In this document: positions 51,865 through 61,775 of the stretch, in pieces
How positions within the stretch are numbered: the first letter of the stretch is position 1
Layout of the letters: each line of letters starts with the position of its first letter
Source: CAYMLL01 sp964390645
GTDB taxonomy: Bacteria; Planctomycetota; UBA8108
Assembly (NCBI GenBank): GCA_964390645.1
Contig: CAYMLL010000007.1
Location: 1 to 63,321, forward strand
Length of the DNA: 63,321 bases
Direction of reading: 5' to 3'
Notes under the pieces: model-generated
What the model was told of the DNA's origin: nothing
Database searches by the model: none
The model's input: only the letters and a program-made list of their open reading frames with translations
Position numbers and translations under genes: made by a program

Positions 51865-52061
51865 TACATGTCCCTCCGTCCGATACGTGTCCATGCCGTG
51901 CCGACCNNNNNNNNNNNNNNNNNNNNNNNNNNNNNNNNNNNNNNNNNNNNNNNNNNNNNNNNNNNNNNNNNNNNNNNNNNNNNNNNNNNNNNNNNNNNNN
52001 NNNNNNTCCCTCCGCGTAATACATGTCCCTCCGTCCGATACGTGTCCATGCCGTGCCGACC
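51852..52061. repeat. Exact 55-bp direct repeat flanking a 100-N gap (assembly artefact)
   Basis: Bases 51852-51906 and 52007-52061 are identical over 55 bp and abut the N run on both sides. A 55-bp overlap is what two contigs from a k=55 graph would share, so the true sequence is probably continuous with a single copy and no gap. The unit itself contains an imperfect 19-bp tandem (TCCCTCCG twice). The first copy includes the last codons of the HAD gene. Confidence 0.85.
51907..52006. other. Assembly gap (100 N), probably spurious
   Basis: One hundred Ns between the two copies of the 55-bp repeat. The flanks overlap, so no sequence need be missing. Confidence 0.85.
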
Positions 52062-52134
52062 CACCGGTGCGGACGGAGAGCCGACCGCGGCTCACGATCC
52101 GTCTGCTCCCGTCGGATACGGGCCCCGGGGTCGA

Positions 52135-52920
52135 TCAAGCCAGTCGGCCTTCTATTCTCTCCTCGGTGACACTGTAGCCGGCTTCGGCTGGAATACAGAG
52201 GTATGTGCCGTCCTCCCGCTTCTCGGTCCAGGGCATCACACGAACGATCGTTCTGTCTTGCGCCGTTCGCATGGCCTGGGCTACAGATGAGCTTCGGCCG
52301 AGCATTTCGACGTTGAGCCGGGTGGGAAACACGATGGTGTACTTGCCCGACCTGGCACCTTCGAGCGCATCCTGTGGGGAGATCCAGACCGAGTCCACGG
52401 ATTCACGACCATCGTGCACGGCGAGGTGATCCCGGGGAGCAGCAGCAAGATAGAAGTGCGTATCGAATCGCTTCGGCATCAGCTCCGGTGTGATCCAGTG
52501 AGCAAAGTGCTGCAGCAGGTCACAGGCGAGGACGAGCCGCTCGCTCTCGAGGAAGTTCCTCAGTCCGATCTCCCCGCTGTTCAACGGTTCTCGATACTTG
52601 TCGAGCTCGGCCAGGCGCTCACCGCCGACAAGTTCCGTCCGGCCCCTTGGTCTCGCCAGAAGAACGCCTGATTCTTCGAACGCCTCGCGAATCGCCCCCA
52701 CACGAAACGCCACGGTTGAATCATCGACCCCATCCACCCCTTCACAGCAGTCGCTGACCTCGCTGTCCTGGGCGTCGATCCTGCCACCGGGAAAGACCAG
52801 AGCGCCCGATGCGAAGTCGATCTCGTGATGACGGACCACCATCAGGGTCTCCAGCCCCCGGTCTCCGTCGCGCAGCATCGAGACCGTCGCGGCAGGAGCC
52901 GGTACGGGTGCTTCACTCAT
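52135..52920 (-). CDS. Nudix hydrolase (NUDT19-like)
   Basis: A 261-aa protein. The Nudix region begins LVFPGGRIDAQD (G45-G46) and ends REAFEESGVLL (R78-E83). About 25 extra residues lie between the two halves of the box, as in NUDT19-type proteins. Later landmarks are FAHWITPELMPKRFDTHFYLA and VWISPQDAL. NUDT19/NUDT7 relatives cleave CoA and acyl-CoA, which fits a window full of CoA enzymes, but the substrate here is inferred. The gene is divergent from the CoA-transferase at 53104. Confidence 0.87.
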   Translation of the reverse strand: MSEAPVPAPAATVSMLRDGDRGLETLMVVRHHEIDFASGALVFPGGRIDAQDSEVSDCCEGVDGVDDSTVAFRVGAIREAFEESGVLLARPRGRTELVGGERLAELDKYREPLNSGEIGLRNFLESERLVLACDLLQHFAHWITPELMPKRFDTHFYLAAAPRDHLAVHDGRESVDSVWISPQDALEGARSGKYTIVFPTRLNVEMLGRSSSVAQAMRTAQDRTIVRVMPWTEKREDGTYLCIPAEAGYSVTEERIEGRLA

Positions 52921-53103
52921 GTGATCACTTCCGTGCTACGCTCGATCAGAGGCGAGCGCGTTCACGAGCTCCCGTCGCTGTGTTAGATTGCGATGCTGTT
53001 ACCATTAACTTGTCTGATGGAGTTTCTCAAGCTGCTTCCCGGTCCGCTTCCCTGCGCTCGCTCTGTATGGCCTCGATCCTGATCGACGGGAGACCATCGC
53101 CCA

Positions 53104-55551
53104 ATGATCGCCCCATTCGATGATCTGCGCGTCGTCGACATCTCGACCCGGCTGTCCGGCGCCTTCGCCGCGCGCCTCTTCGGCGACCTCGGCGCCGACG
53201 TGGTGCTGGCCGAGCCGGCCGATGGCCATGCTCTGCGACACGAGCCGCCGTTTCCCCGGGACGATCCGGATGTCGAACGCGGCCTTCTGCACGGATACGT
53301 GAACTGGAACAAGCGCTCGATCGTGTGCTCCGATTCAAGCGAGCTCGCCGAGCTGGTCGCGAGTGCCGATCTGCTGGTGACGACGGATGACTCCATCGCT
53401 GACGCCCTACCGGAGGACATGCTCGGACAATTGCGTCAAGACGCAGTCCATCTGTCGGTCACCCCCCACGGACTCGACAGCTCGCTGGCGGGGCGCCCTG
53501 GAAACAACCTCACCGCGAGCGCCCGAACCGGTTGGTCGTTCATCAACGGCCTCCAGGATGAACCTCCCCTGCAGATTCCGCGACATCAGGCCGGTTACAT
53601 CGGCGGCGTCACCGGATACATCGCAGCCGCCGCGGCCCTGCGGCGTCGCGACCACGGTGATGTCGCCGAGCAGGTTGACGTCAGTGAGCTCGAAGCGCTC
53701 GCGCTCACCGTCCACCCCTGGGGAATTGCCTCGATCTACCGGGACGAAGGCCACACCAGCGGACCAGCAGGCGGTAAACAGCGCGGAGAGCCGGGACCGC
53801 TGTGGGACCTGACCGACGGTCGCATGCACTTCGGCATCGCCGACTTCCGCAACTGGACCGCGGCGATGGAGGTGGTGGGCCTGCCCGGATTCGGCGCCCG
53901 CAAGGACCTGGTCCCCGATATCGGACGCCACTCGCTGGATCTCACGGACGTCGTGGTCGGGATGACTGAAACGCTTCCGTCCCTCGAGCGTTGGCCGGTA
54001 TTCCGCGCGCTTGCGGAACTCCGCTGTGTGGTCGGCGTCATGCAGGACATCAGCGACGTCGTGCAGGACAAGCAGCTGGCCGCACGCGGTTTTCTCGTCG
54101 AGACCGAAGTCGAGGGTCGACGTGTCCGCGCAGCAGGGCCTCCGGCAAAGCTCTCGCCATCACCGTGGCGCCTGACGCGACACGCCCCCCGCCTCGATGA
54201 GCACGCCGAGGAAATCCGGGCCGAACGTTCCAGCACGAATCGAGCGGTGCGCGTGCCAGGCACGACGGAGCGGTCCCGGGAGGATCTCGCGGACGGCCCG
54301 CTCAGCGGCATACGCGTGCTCAGCTTCGGTCAGGCATGGTCGGGCACGTTCGCCACCGAGCTCCTCGGCCTGCTCGGTGCGGACGTCGTCCAGGTCGGTG
54401 CCTTGCATCGACCTGACGTCTGGCGACGTACCCGTGACCAGGTGCCGGAGGGCCTGACCGACCCGAATCGGGTACAGCATGCGCTCAACACCCAGGGTCT
54501 GTACAACTCGGTCAACCTGAACAAGCGGGAGATCACTCTGGACCTGAGGCAGGACCGCGGCCGCGAGATTCTCTGGCAACTGTTACCCCGGTTCGACATC
54601 CTCGCTGACAACTTCCGGCCCGACGTCGTGCCGTCGTGGGGCATCTCGCTCGAGAGACTCGACGCGATACGACCCGGGATGATCTGGGCCTCCATATCCG
54701 GGTACGGCGCCGACGGTCCCTACTCCGGGTATCCCGGAAACGGAGCGACGACCGAGACGATGTCAGGCCTCTCGTCACTACACGGGTACGAAGGCGATCC
54801 GGGAATGAACACGGGCGGGTATTACCCCGACCCGGTCTCCGGGAGCTTTCTCGTCGCGCTCTTGATGGCGGCGTTGCGTCACCGAGATCGAACCGGCGAG
54901 CCGCAACGCGTCGACCTTTCGATGATGGAAGCGATCACGACGGTCTGCGGCGACGCGGTGATCGAGTATGACCGCACCGGCCGGCTGCCCCGGCCTCACG
55001 GGAACCACCACCCGAGGGTCGCGCCACACAACAACTACCTGGCGCGAGGCGGCGAGTGGCTCGCGCTCGCCGCGGAAACCGAGCCCGCGTGGCAAACGCT
55101 GGTCGCTCACATCGGTGATCGACGTCTGGCCGATCCACGCTTCGGTACGATGGCGCGGCGCAAGGCGAACGAAGCGGAGCTGGATGCCATCATCGCCGAC
55201 TGGTGCGCCAGCCAGGAGGCATCCCGGACCGAGGCGACGCTGGGTGCGCTCGGGATCACTGCTGCGCGCGTCGTCCCCCTTTACGAGCTTTACGACCGCC
55301 CCGATGCGCATCTTCTCGCAACCGGCTTCGTGACTCGAGTCGACCATCCCGAGGCCGGATCAAGCTGGCTACCCGGTCGCCCTTGGCGGTTCTCTGCCGC
55401 ACCCGCAACGCCGGTTCGAGCCGCGCCTTGCGTTGGCGAGCACAGTCGCGAAGTGCTTACCCGGGAGCTCGGGCTCGACGACGCCGAGTACGCGGCACTG
55501 GTGGCGGCCGGCGTGACCGGAACCCTGAACGATATCGAAGCCGTCAAGTGA
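53104..55551 (+). CDS. Double-domain family III CoA-transferase
   Basis: An 815-aa protein made of two CaiB/BaiF domains in tandem: about 1-370 and 395-790. Each begins with the family N-terminus (LRVVDISTRLSGAFAARLFGDLGAD; IRVLSFGQAWSGTFATELLGLLGAD). The second copy keeps GGYYPDPVSG with Asp576 at the catalytic position. The first copy has GYIGGVTG there, with Gly167 instead of Asp, so it is probably structural. Fused CoA-transferases of this length occur in actinobacterial and environmental genomes. It activates a carboxylate using another acyl-CoA. The carboxylase starts 40 nt downstream. Confidence 0.9.
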   Translation: MIAPFDDLRVVDISTRLSGAFAARLFGDLGADVVLAEPADGHALRHEPPFPRDDPDVERGLLHGYVNWNKRSIVCSDSSELAELVASADLLVTTDDSIADALPEDMLGQLRQDAVHLSVTPHGLDSSLAGRPGNNLTASARTGWSFINGLQDEPPLQIPRHQAGYIGGVTGYIAAAAALRRRDHGDVAEQVDVSELEALALTVHPWGIASIYRDEGHTSGPAGGKQRGEPGPLWDLTDGRMHFGIADFRNWTAAMEVVGLPGFGARKDLVPDIGRHSLDLTDVVVGMTETLPSLERWPVFRALAELRCVVGVMQDISDVVQDKQLAARGFLVETEVEGRRVRAAGPPAKLSPSPWRLTRHAPRLDEHAEEIRAERSSTNRAVRVPGTTERSREDLADGPLSGIRVLSFGQAWSGTFATELLGLLGADVVQVGALHRPDVWRRTRDQVPEGLTDPNRVQHALNTQGLYNSVNLNKREITLDLRQDRGREILWQLLPRFDILADNFRPDVVPSWGISLERLDAIRPGMIWASISGYGADGPYSGYPGNGATTETMSGLSSLHGYEGDPGMNTGGYYPDPVSGSFLVALLMAALRHRDRTGEPQRVDLSMMEAITTVCGDAVIEYDRTGRLPRPHGNHHPRVAPHNNYLARGGEWLALAAETEPAWQTLVAHIGDRRLADPRFGTMARRKANEAELDAIIADWCASQEASRTEATLGALGITAARVVPLYELYDRPDAHLLATGFVTRVDHPEAGSSWLPGRPWRFSAAPATPVRAAPCVGEHSREVLTRELGLDDAEYAALVAAGVTGTLNDIEAVK

Positions 55552-55591
55552 CCGGTCCTGCAGAGCACACTCAATTCACAGAGGAGGGTCC

Positions 55592-58500
55592 ATGAGCTTC
55601 AGCGCTCTGCTCATCGGCAATCGCGGGGAAGTCGCAATCCGCATCGCCCGTGCCGCTGCCGATCTCGGACTGCGCACCGTCGCCGCCTGTTCCGAGGACG
55701 ACGCGGCAAGCCTGCACACGCGGGTCGCGGACGAATCCCACACGCTTCCCGGCCTCGGTGCGCGCGCCTACCTCGACGGGGACGAGATCATCGCTGCCGC
55801 GAAGGCGACGGGCTGTGACGCGATCCACCCCGGCTACGGCTTCCTGTCCGAGCGCGCGGATTTTGCTCGACGCTGTGCCGACGCGGGCATCACCTTCGTC
55901 GGTCCTGACGTCGAGCACCTCGAGCTGTTCGGGGACAAAGCCCGCTCCCGCGCCGCCGCCATCGCTGCGGAGGTGCCGGTGCTCGAGGGGCTGAACCAGC
56001 CGGCAACAAGGGAGACGGCGAGGGAGTTCTTCGAGTCGCTGCGTCCGGGTGGGGCGATGATCATCAAGGCCGTCGCCGGCGGCGGTGGGCGCGGCACTCG
56101 CACCGTCACGGAGGCCGCGGATCTCGATTCCGCGTTCGAGCGCTGTCAGTCGGAGGCCAGGGCAGCGTTCGGACTGGAAGACGTCTACGTCGAGGAGTTT
56201 CTGCCACACGCCCGCCACATCGAGGTGCAGATCATCGGTGACCGCTCCGGGGCGATTGCACACCTCGGCGAGCGCGAATGCAGCATTCAGCGCCGCCACC
56301 AGAAGCTGGTCGAGGTGGCTCCAGCGCCAGCCCTCACCCGTGAACTCAGAGCCGGGATCATCGAAGCGGCAGTTCGTTTCGCGACCGAGGAAAGCTACAG
56401 CAATCTGGGCACATTCGAGTTCCTGGTCGATGACTCGCACAGCGAAGGCACGCGTCCCTTCGTGTTCATCGAGGCCAACGCACGGCTGCAAGTGGAACAC
56501 ACCGTTACCGAGGAGGTCACCGGCGTCGATCTGGTGCAGTCGCAGATCCGCCTCGCCAAAGGCGCCTCTCTGTCCGAGCTCGGGCTCGACGATCCGAGCA
56601 TCGCCCGGCCACGCGGCTGTGCCATCCAGGCCCGGGTGAACATGGAGACGATCGGTACGGATGGCTCCGTGAGACCGACCGGCGGTACGCTGAGCGTCTA
56701 CGAGGCGCCGAACGGGCCGGGAGTGCGCACCGACGGCTTCGGCTACGCCGGATACTGCACCAGCACCGCTTTCGATTCGCTGCTTGCCAAGGTGATCGTG
56801 CACTCACCGTCGGCCAACCTGGCCGACGCGGTCACCAGGGGCTCGCGGGCCTTGTCCGAGTTCCGGATCGACGGTGTGGGCACCAACATCCCGTTCTTGC
56901 AGAGTATTCTCCGCCACGAGGATTTTGCCAGGGGCCAGGTACACACGCGATGGGTGGACGAGCACATCGCCGAGCTCGCCGCCCCCTCGCCGAACCAGCG
57001 CCAGCGCTTCGTGGAGACCACGCGCCCGGAGTCGGGGGGTGCCGGCGGCTTCGCCGGCGCTCGTGTGGACAGCGCGGATCCGCTCGCGCTCTTCGACCAC
57101 GATGCCAGGGTAAAAGCAGAACAGTCGTCACTCGCCGAAACGCCGAGCGACGCCGGGCCCACCGGACCCGACGGCTCGGTGGGATTGAGCGCGCCGATCC
57201 AGGGCACTATCGTCTCCCTCGATGTGGAGGTCGATGAGCAGGTACGAAGGGGCCAGCAGCTGGCCGTCGTCGAGGCGATGAAGATGGAGCACGTCATCGC
57301 AGCCGATCGGGACGGCAGCGTCCGCGCCATCTCCATGGTGGGGGGCGACGTCGTCCGCGAGGGTTTCCCGGTCGTGTTCGTCGAGGAAGCCGAGGTGGAC
57401 TCGAGCGACACCGAAGCGGTGGAGAAGCTCGATCTCGACCACATTCGCCAGGACCTGCAAGAGACCCGCGAACGCCACGCCTACAACCTGGACGAGAACC
57501 GAGCCGAGGCTGTGGCCAAACGACGCGCTCGCGGCTATCGCATGATCCGCGAGAACATCGCCGAGCTCGTGGATCCGGGATCGTTCAACGAGTACTGGCC
57601 ACTGGTCGTCGCATTCCAGCACCAGCGCCACGACATGGAGACACTGCGCAAGAGGACCCCGGCCGACGGGGTCGTCGCCGGCATCGGCACGATCAACGGT
57701 GATCTGTTCGACGACGAGCACTCACGGGCCATGGTGGTCGCGTATGACTACACCGTGCTGGCGGGCACGCAAGGACGGCGCAACCACTACAAGCAGGACC
57801 GCATGTTCGAGCTTGCGGGTCGCTTCGGGCTGCCGCTGGTGCTGTTCGGCGAGGGTGGCGGAGGCCGCCCGGGCGACGACAACAACGGTCCACGGGTCGC
57901 CTTCGACACTCACACGTTTACCCAGTTCTCGAAGCTCAGCGGACGCGTTCCGATGGTGGGGATCACGAATGGTCGATGCTTCGCCGGCAACACGGCGCTG
58001 CTGGCGTGCTGCGATGTCATCATCGCCACCGAAGGCTCGACCATCGGGATGGGCGGCCCGGCCATGATCGAAGGCGGCGGACTCGGAGTCTACACGCCGG
58101 AAGAGGTGGGGCCGATGTCGTTCCAGGTGCCCAACGGGGTCGTCGACATCCTCGTCAAGGACGAGGCGGAATCGGTCGTCGTCGCGAAGAAGTACCTCTC
58201 CTACTTCCAGGGCTCGATCGCCGGGTGGGAAGCCGCGGACCAGCGGCGCCTTCGCCACGTCGTCCCCGAGAACCGCCTGCGACTTTACGACATGCGCGAG
58301 ATCATCGATACGATAGCAGACACCGACTCGGTGCTGGAGATCCGCGAGAGATTCGGTGTCGGCGTGATCACCGCCTTCATCCGCGTGGAAGGCGCCCCGA
58401 TGGGCGTCATCGCCAACAATCCGCATCACCTCGCGGGCGCCATCGACTCCGACGGTGCTGACAAGGGTGCACGGTTCATCCAGCTGTGTGACGCTTTCGA

Positions 58501-58999
58501 CATACCGGTGCTCAGCCTGATGGATTGCCCTGGCATGATGGTGGGTCCGGACGTGGAGCGCACGGCACTCGTGCGACATTGCGTCCGGATGTTCAACGCA
58601 GGCGCCAACCTGACAACTCCGCTATTCGGTGTGATCGTGCGCAAGGCGTACGGACTCGGCGTGCAGGCGATGTGTGGCGCCAGCTCGCTGGTCGGGTTCT
58701 TCACCGTCGCCTGGCCAACGGCCGAGTTCGCGGGCATGAACATCGAAGGGGCCGTAAAGCTCGGCTACCGCAAGGAGCTCGCAGAGATCGAGAACGCGGA
58801 AGAGAGACGACTGGAATTCGAGAAGCGAGTAGCGCGATCCTACGAGGCTGCCAAGGCCATCAACGCGTCGGTCGGAGGCGGGCTGGACGACGTGATCGAC
58901 CCGGCCGACACCCGCAGCTGGATCGCGAAGAGTCTGCGCCGCTTGCCCCCGAGGCCACCTCGAACGGAGAAGAAGTACCCCTACATCGACACCTGGTAN
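55592..58999 (+). CDS. Single-chain biotin-dependent acyl-CoA carboxylase (BC-BCCP-CT)
   Basis: About 1135 aa, with ribosome site GAGGAGG before ATG 55592. Biotin carboxylase (about 1-450): GNRGEVAIRIARAA, HPGYGFLSERADFA, KAVAGGGGRGTRTV, ECSIQRRHQKLVE and EANARLQVEHTVTEEVTG. The biotin carrier has VEAMKMEHVI with Lys564. Carboxyltransferase (about 620-1100): EGGGGRPGDDN, GGPAMIEGGG, PMGVIANNPHH, DCPGMMVGPDVE and MNIEGAVKLGYRKEL. The final residues KKYPYIDTW match the natural end of the family, and the next codon is TA followed by N, so it is almost certainly the stop cut by the gap. This architecture is known from long-chain acyl-CoA carboxylases. The substrate is unknown. Confidence 0.9.
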
Positions 59000-59098
59000 N
59001 NNNNNNNNNNNNNNNNNNNNNNNNNNNNNNNNNNNNNNNNNNNNNNNNNNNNNNNNNNNNNNNNNNNNNNNNNNNNNNNNNNNNNNNNNNNNNNNNNN
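58999..59098. other. Assembly gap (100 N)
   Basis: It separates the carboxylase stop codon from the nitroreductase. No overlap between the flanks is visible. The missing N-terminus of the nitroreductase needs roughly 250-300 bases, so 100 N is a placeholder length. Confidence 0.9.
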
Positions 59099-59502
59099 GG
59101 TCCAGTCGCTACAAGATCGGCGAGGACATGTACGCGCTGTTGAAGATCCCGCGCGAAGACAAGCCGGCTCGGCTGCGCCGACTGACGCACAACTACCGGT
59201 TCTTCGATGCGCCGGCGGCCCTGTTCTGCTTCATCGATCGAGACATGGGACGACCGCAGTGGTCGGACCTGGGGATGTTTCTGCAGACGGCGATGCTGCT
59301 GTTCCAGGAGGCCGGCGTGGATACGTGCGCCCAGGAAGCGTGGGCTCGCTGGCCCCGGACGGTAGCCGAGTTCGTCAACGCGCCACCGGAACTGATGCTC
59401 TTCTCCGGCCTCGCAATCGGCCACCACGACCCCGATCACCCGGTCAACGCCCTGGTCTCCGATCGTGAGCCACTCGATCGGTTCGCCACCTTCGTGCCGT
59501 GA
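59099..59502 (+). CDS. Nitroreductase family protein, C-terminal part
   Basis: The frame is open from the gap to TGA at 59500-59502 (134 residues seen): YKIGEDMYALLKIPREDKP, NYRFFDAPAALFCFIDRD, GQ-type segment WSDLGMFLQTAMLLFQEAG, DTCAQEAWARWP and MLFSGLAIGHHDPDHPVN. These are the FMN-binding nitroreductase-fold hallmarks. The N-terminal half lies in the gap. It probably acts as an NAD(P)H-dependent reductase on a product of the CoA-transferase/carboxylase pair. It ends one base before the convergent dehydrogenase. Confidence 0.85.
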
Positions 59503-59503
59503 A

Positions 59504-60511
59504 TCAGTCGTTCTCGAGCACGATCTTGCCGGTCTGAGCGAAGCTCTCCATCGGCTCGAATGCCTGTCTGGCCTCTGCCAACGGCAGCACCCGGTCGACG
59601 ACGGGCTCGATTCTCTTCTCGGCGACGAAGTCCATCATCGCCGCGAACTCCGAGGGCGAGCCCATCGTCGTCCCCTGGATGCGCGCCTGCTTGAAGAACA
59701 GCTTCGCCATCTGCAGTCCCTTCGACGGCGGCCCCAGAGTAGCGCCGAAGAACACGTATCGCCCCGCGGGCTTCAAGGTGTCAAGAACCGCGTTGAGCGA
59801 GTCGCCGCCGGCGCTATCGATGATGGCGTCGAAACCTCCCGCGCTCTCCTTGAGTCGACGATAGCAATCCTCGTCGTGGTAGTTCGCGCCGTCCACTGCC
59901 CCGATCGATTTCATCACCTCGATCTTCTCGGTGCTGCCACTGCTGACATACACATCAGCGCCTCGGTGAACGCCCCACAGAATGGCCATGGTGGCGACGC
60001 CCCCGCCGGCGCCCGTGACCAGCATCTTCTGGCCTGCCTGCACCTCCGCCTGCGTGACGACGGCTCGCCAGGATGTAAGCCCGGCCAGCGGTATCGACGC
60101 GGCTTGCTCCCAGCTCAGGTGCTCCGGTTTCTGGTGGAGACTCGTCGCAGGAACACAGATGAACTCCGCCAGGGTTCCCTGGTCCGGCATGCCCAGGACG
60201 CGGAAGCTCTTTCCCGGCGCACGTTCGTCGTCTCCCCATTCGCGTGCTGGATAGATCACGACTTCCTTGCCGACGAGTCCGGCGTCCGCCCCAGGCCCCA
60301 CCGCGTCGACGATCCCTGCCCCGTCCGAACCGAGAATGCACGGCAGATCCATCCGGGGATATTTTCCGCCCGTCATCCAGTAGTCTCGTCGGTTCAGAGC
60401 CGACGCTTTCAACTTCACGCGAACTTCGTCGGCGCCGGGATGTGGAGTATCCACCTCTTCGACGCAGATGCTTTCGAGTCCGCCTGTTTCCCTCAGTACG
60501 ATGGCTTGCAT
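59504..60511 (-). CDS. MDR-family zinc-binding-type dehydrogenase
   Basis: A 335-aa protein from MQAIVLRETGGLESICVEEVD (60511); the upstream 11 residues are rejected. GroES-like domain: RVKLKASALNRRDYWMTGGKYP, LGSDGAGIVDAVG. Nucleotide-binding: LVTGAGGGVATMAILWGVHRGADVY, and IDSAGGDSLNAVLDTLKPAGR. The catalytic-zinc Cys-His pattern of true alcohol dehydrogenases is not evident, so a reductase of enones or quinones is likely. It is divergent from the paralogous MDR gene at 60663. Confidence 0.87.
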   Translation of the reverse strand: MQAIVLRETGGLESICVEEVDTPHPGADEVRVKLKASALNRRDYWMTGGKYPRMDLPCILGSDGAGIVDAVGPGADAGLVGKEVVIYPAREWGDDERAPGKSFRVLGMPDQGTLAEFICVPATSLHQKPEHLSWEQAASIPLAGLTSWRAVVTQAEVQAGQKMLVTGAGGGVATMAILWGVHRGADVYVSSGSTEKIEVMKSIGAVDGANYHDEDCYRRLKESAGGFDAIIDSAGGDSLNAVLDTLKPAGRYVFFGATLGPPSKGLQMAKLFFKQARIQGTTMGSPSEFAAMMDFVAEKRIEPVVDRVLPLAEARQAFEPMESFAQTGKIVLEND

Positions 60512-60662
60512 GATGAAGATCCGTGGTTCCTGGTGTGGCAACATCGCGCCTCACCGGACAGCAAGGATGCTCGGCCCTGACAGCGCGAACAGCTTCCCGA
60601 CAACGTAACATGTTCTTGCATTTGATCCAGCAGGCCCTCGATGAACCCGGCGACAAGAATAC

Positions 60663-61712
60663 ATGCCAAGAATCAACGCCATCCTCTGCGAAGCCATCTC
60701 GGAAGACATCGGGAGTGTCGGCCTCAAGTCGGTGGAGCTGGCCGCACCGGAGTCCGGTGAAGTGCGTGTGCGATTGAAGGCGTGCGCGGTCAACTTCACT
60801 GACTTGCTGATGATTCAGGGGAAGTACCAGTTCAAGCCGCCTCTGCCGTTTTCACCCGGCACCGAGGCCGCCGGTGACGTCGAGGCCCTCGGACGGGACG
60901 TGGAGGGCATCAAGGAAGGCGACCCCGTCATCGTCGGAATGCGTCATGGCGGATTCCGCGAAGCGGTCAACGTCCCGGCGGCCTCCGTGAAGCCGCTTCC
61001 CGGCACGATGAGCTACGCCAAGGCCGCAGCCCATCGCAGCGCGTATCTCACCGCGCATGTGGCGTTGACCCGGCGCGGTCACCTTGCCGCGGGCGAGACC
61101 CTGCTCGTCCACGGAGCAGCCGGCGGTGTCGGTATGGCGGCGGTGGATACCGGCAAGCTCCTCGGCGCGAAGGTGATCGCAACCGGCGGCCGCGATGACA
61201 AGCTGGCGGTTGTCGCATCGCGCGGCGCGGATCATGTCATCAACTACACGCAGGCCGATGGCACCCTGGGCGGATTCCGGGAGCGAGTGAAGGAGCTCAC
61301 TGATGGTCGCGGTGCGGACGTGATCTTCGACCCCGTCGGTGGCGACGTGTTCGATGAATCGATGCGGTGCATCAACTGGGGTGGCCGGCTCCTGACGATC
61401 GGCTTCACCGGCGGGCGGTGGCCGCAAGCGCCCGTCAACCTGATCCTGATCAAGCAGATTTCGGTGATCGGCGTGCGGGCCGGAGAATATGGCCGACGCG
61501 ACCCCGCTGCCGGCAAGAAAGTCGCGGACGAACTCTATACGATGGCGTGCGACGGCCGGATTGACCCTCATGTGTGCCGCGGGTTTCCGCTCGAGCACGC
61601 AGTCGAAGCGATGCGCCTGGTACAGAACCGTGAAGTGATCGGCAAGACTGTGGTGACGATGAACGGCTACGAGGTCCAGGCGTCTCGACAGGGTGTTTCG
61701 GAGAGGTTCTGA
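60663..61712 (+). CDS. NADPH:quinone oxidoreductase (MDR family)
   Basis: A 349-aa protein: CAVNFTDLLMIQGKYQFKPPL, FSPGTEAAGDVEALGRDV, LLVHGAAGGVGMAAVDTGKLLG, RGADVIFDPVGGDVFDESM and VNLILIKQISVIGVRAGEYG. It is the close paralogue of the gene at 13796. No zinc ligands. It would reduce a quinone or an enoyl/enone carbonyl with NADPH. The 151 bp to the divergent MDR gene is a likely shared promoter region. Confidence 0.9.
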   Translation: MPRINAILCEAISEDIGSVGLKSVELAAPESGEVRVRLKACAVNFTDLLMIQGKYQFKPPLPFSPGTEAAGDVEALGRDVEGIKEGDPVIVGMRHGGFREAVNVPAASVKPLPGTMSYAKAAAHRSAYLTAHVALTRRGHLAAGETLLVHGAAGGVGMAAVDTGKLLGAKVIATGGRDDKLAVVASRGADHVINYTQADGTLGGFRERVKELTDGRGADVIFDPVGGDVFDESMRCINWGGRLLTIGFTGGRWPQAPVNLILIKQISVIGVRAGEYGRRDPAAGKKVADELYTMACDGRIDPHVCRGFPLEHAVEAMRLVQNREVIGKTVVTMNGYEVQASRQGVSERF

Positions 61713-61775
61713 TCGCCGGAGTCGAGAAGAGGGAGGCCGACGCCAGGGCCAGATCGATCGAGACGGCGCCGAGTG

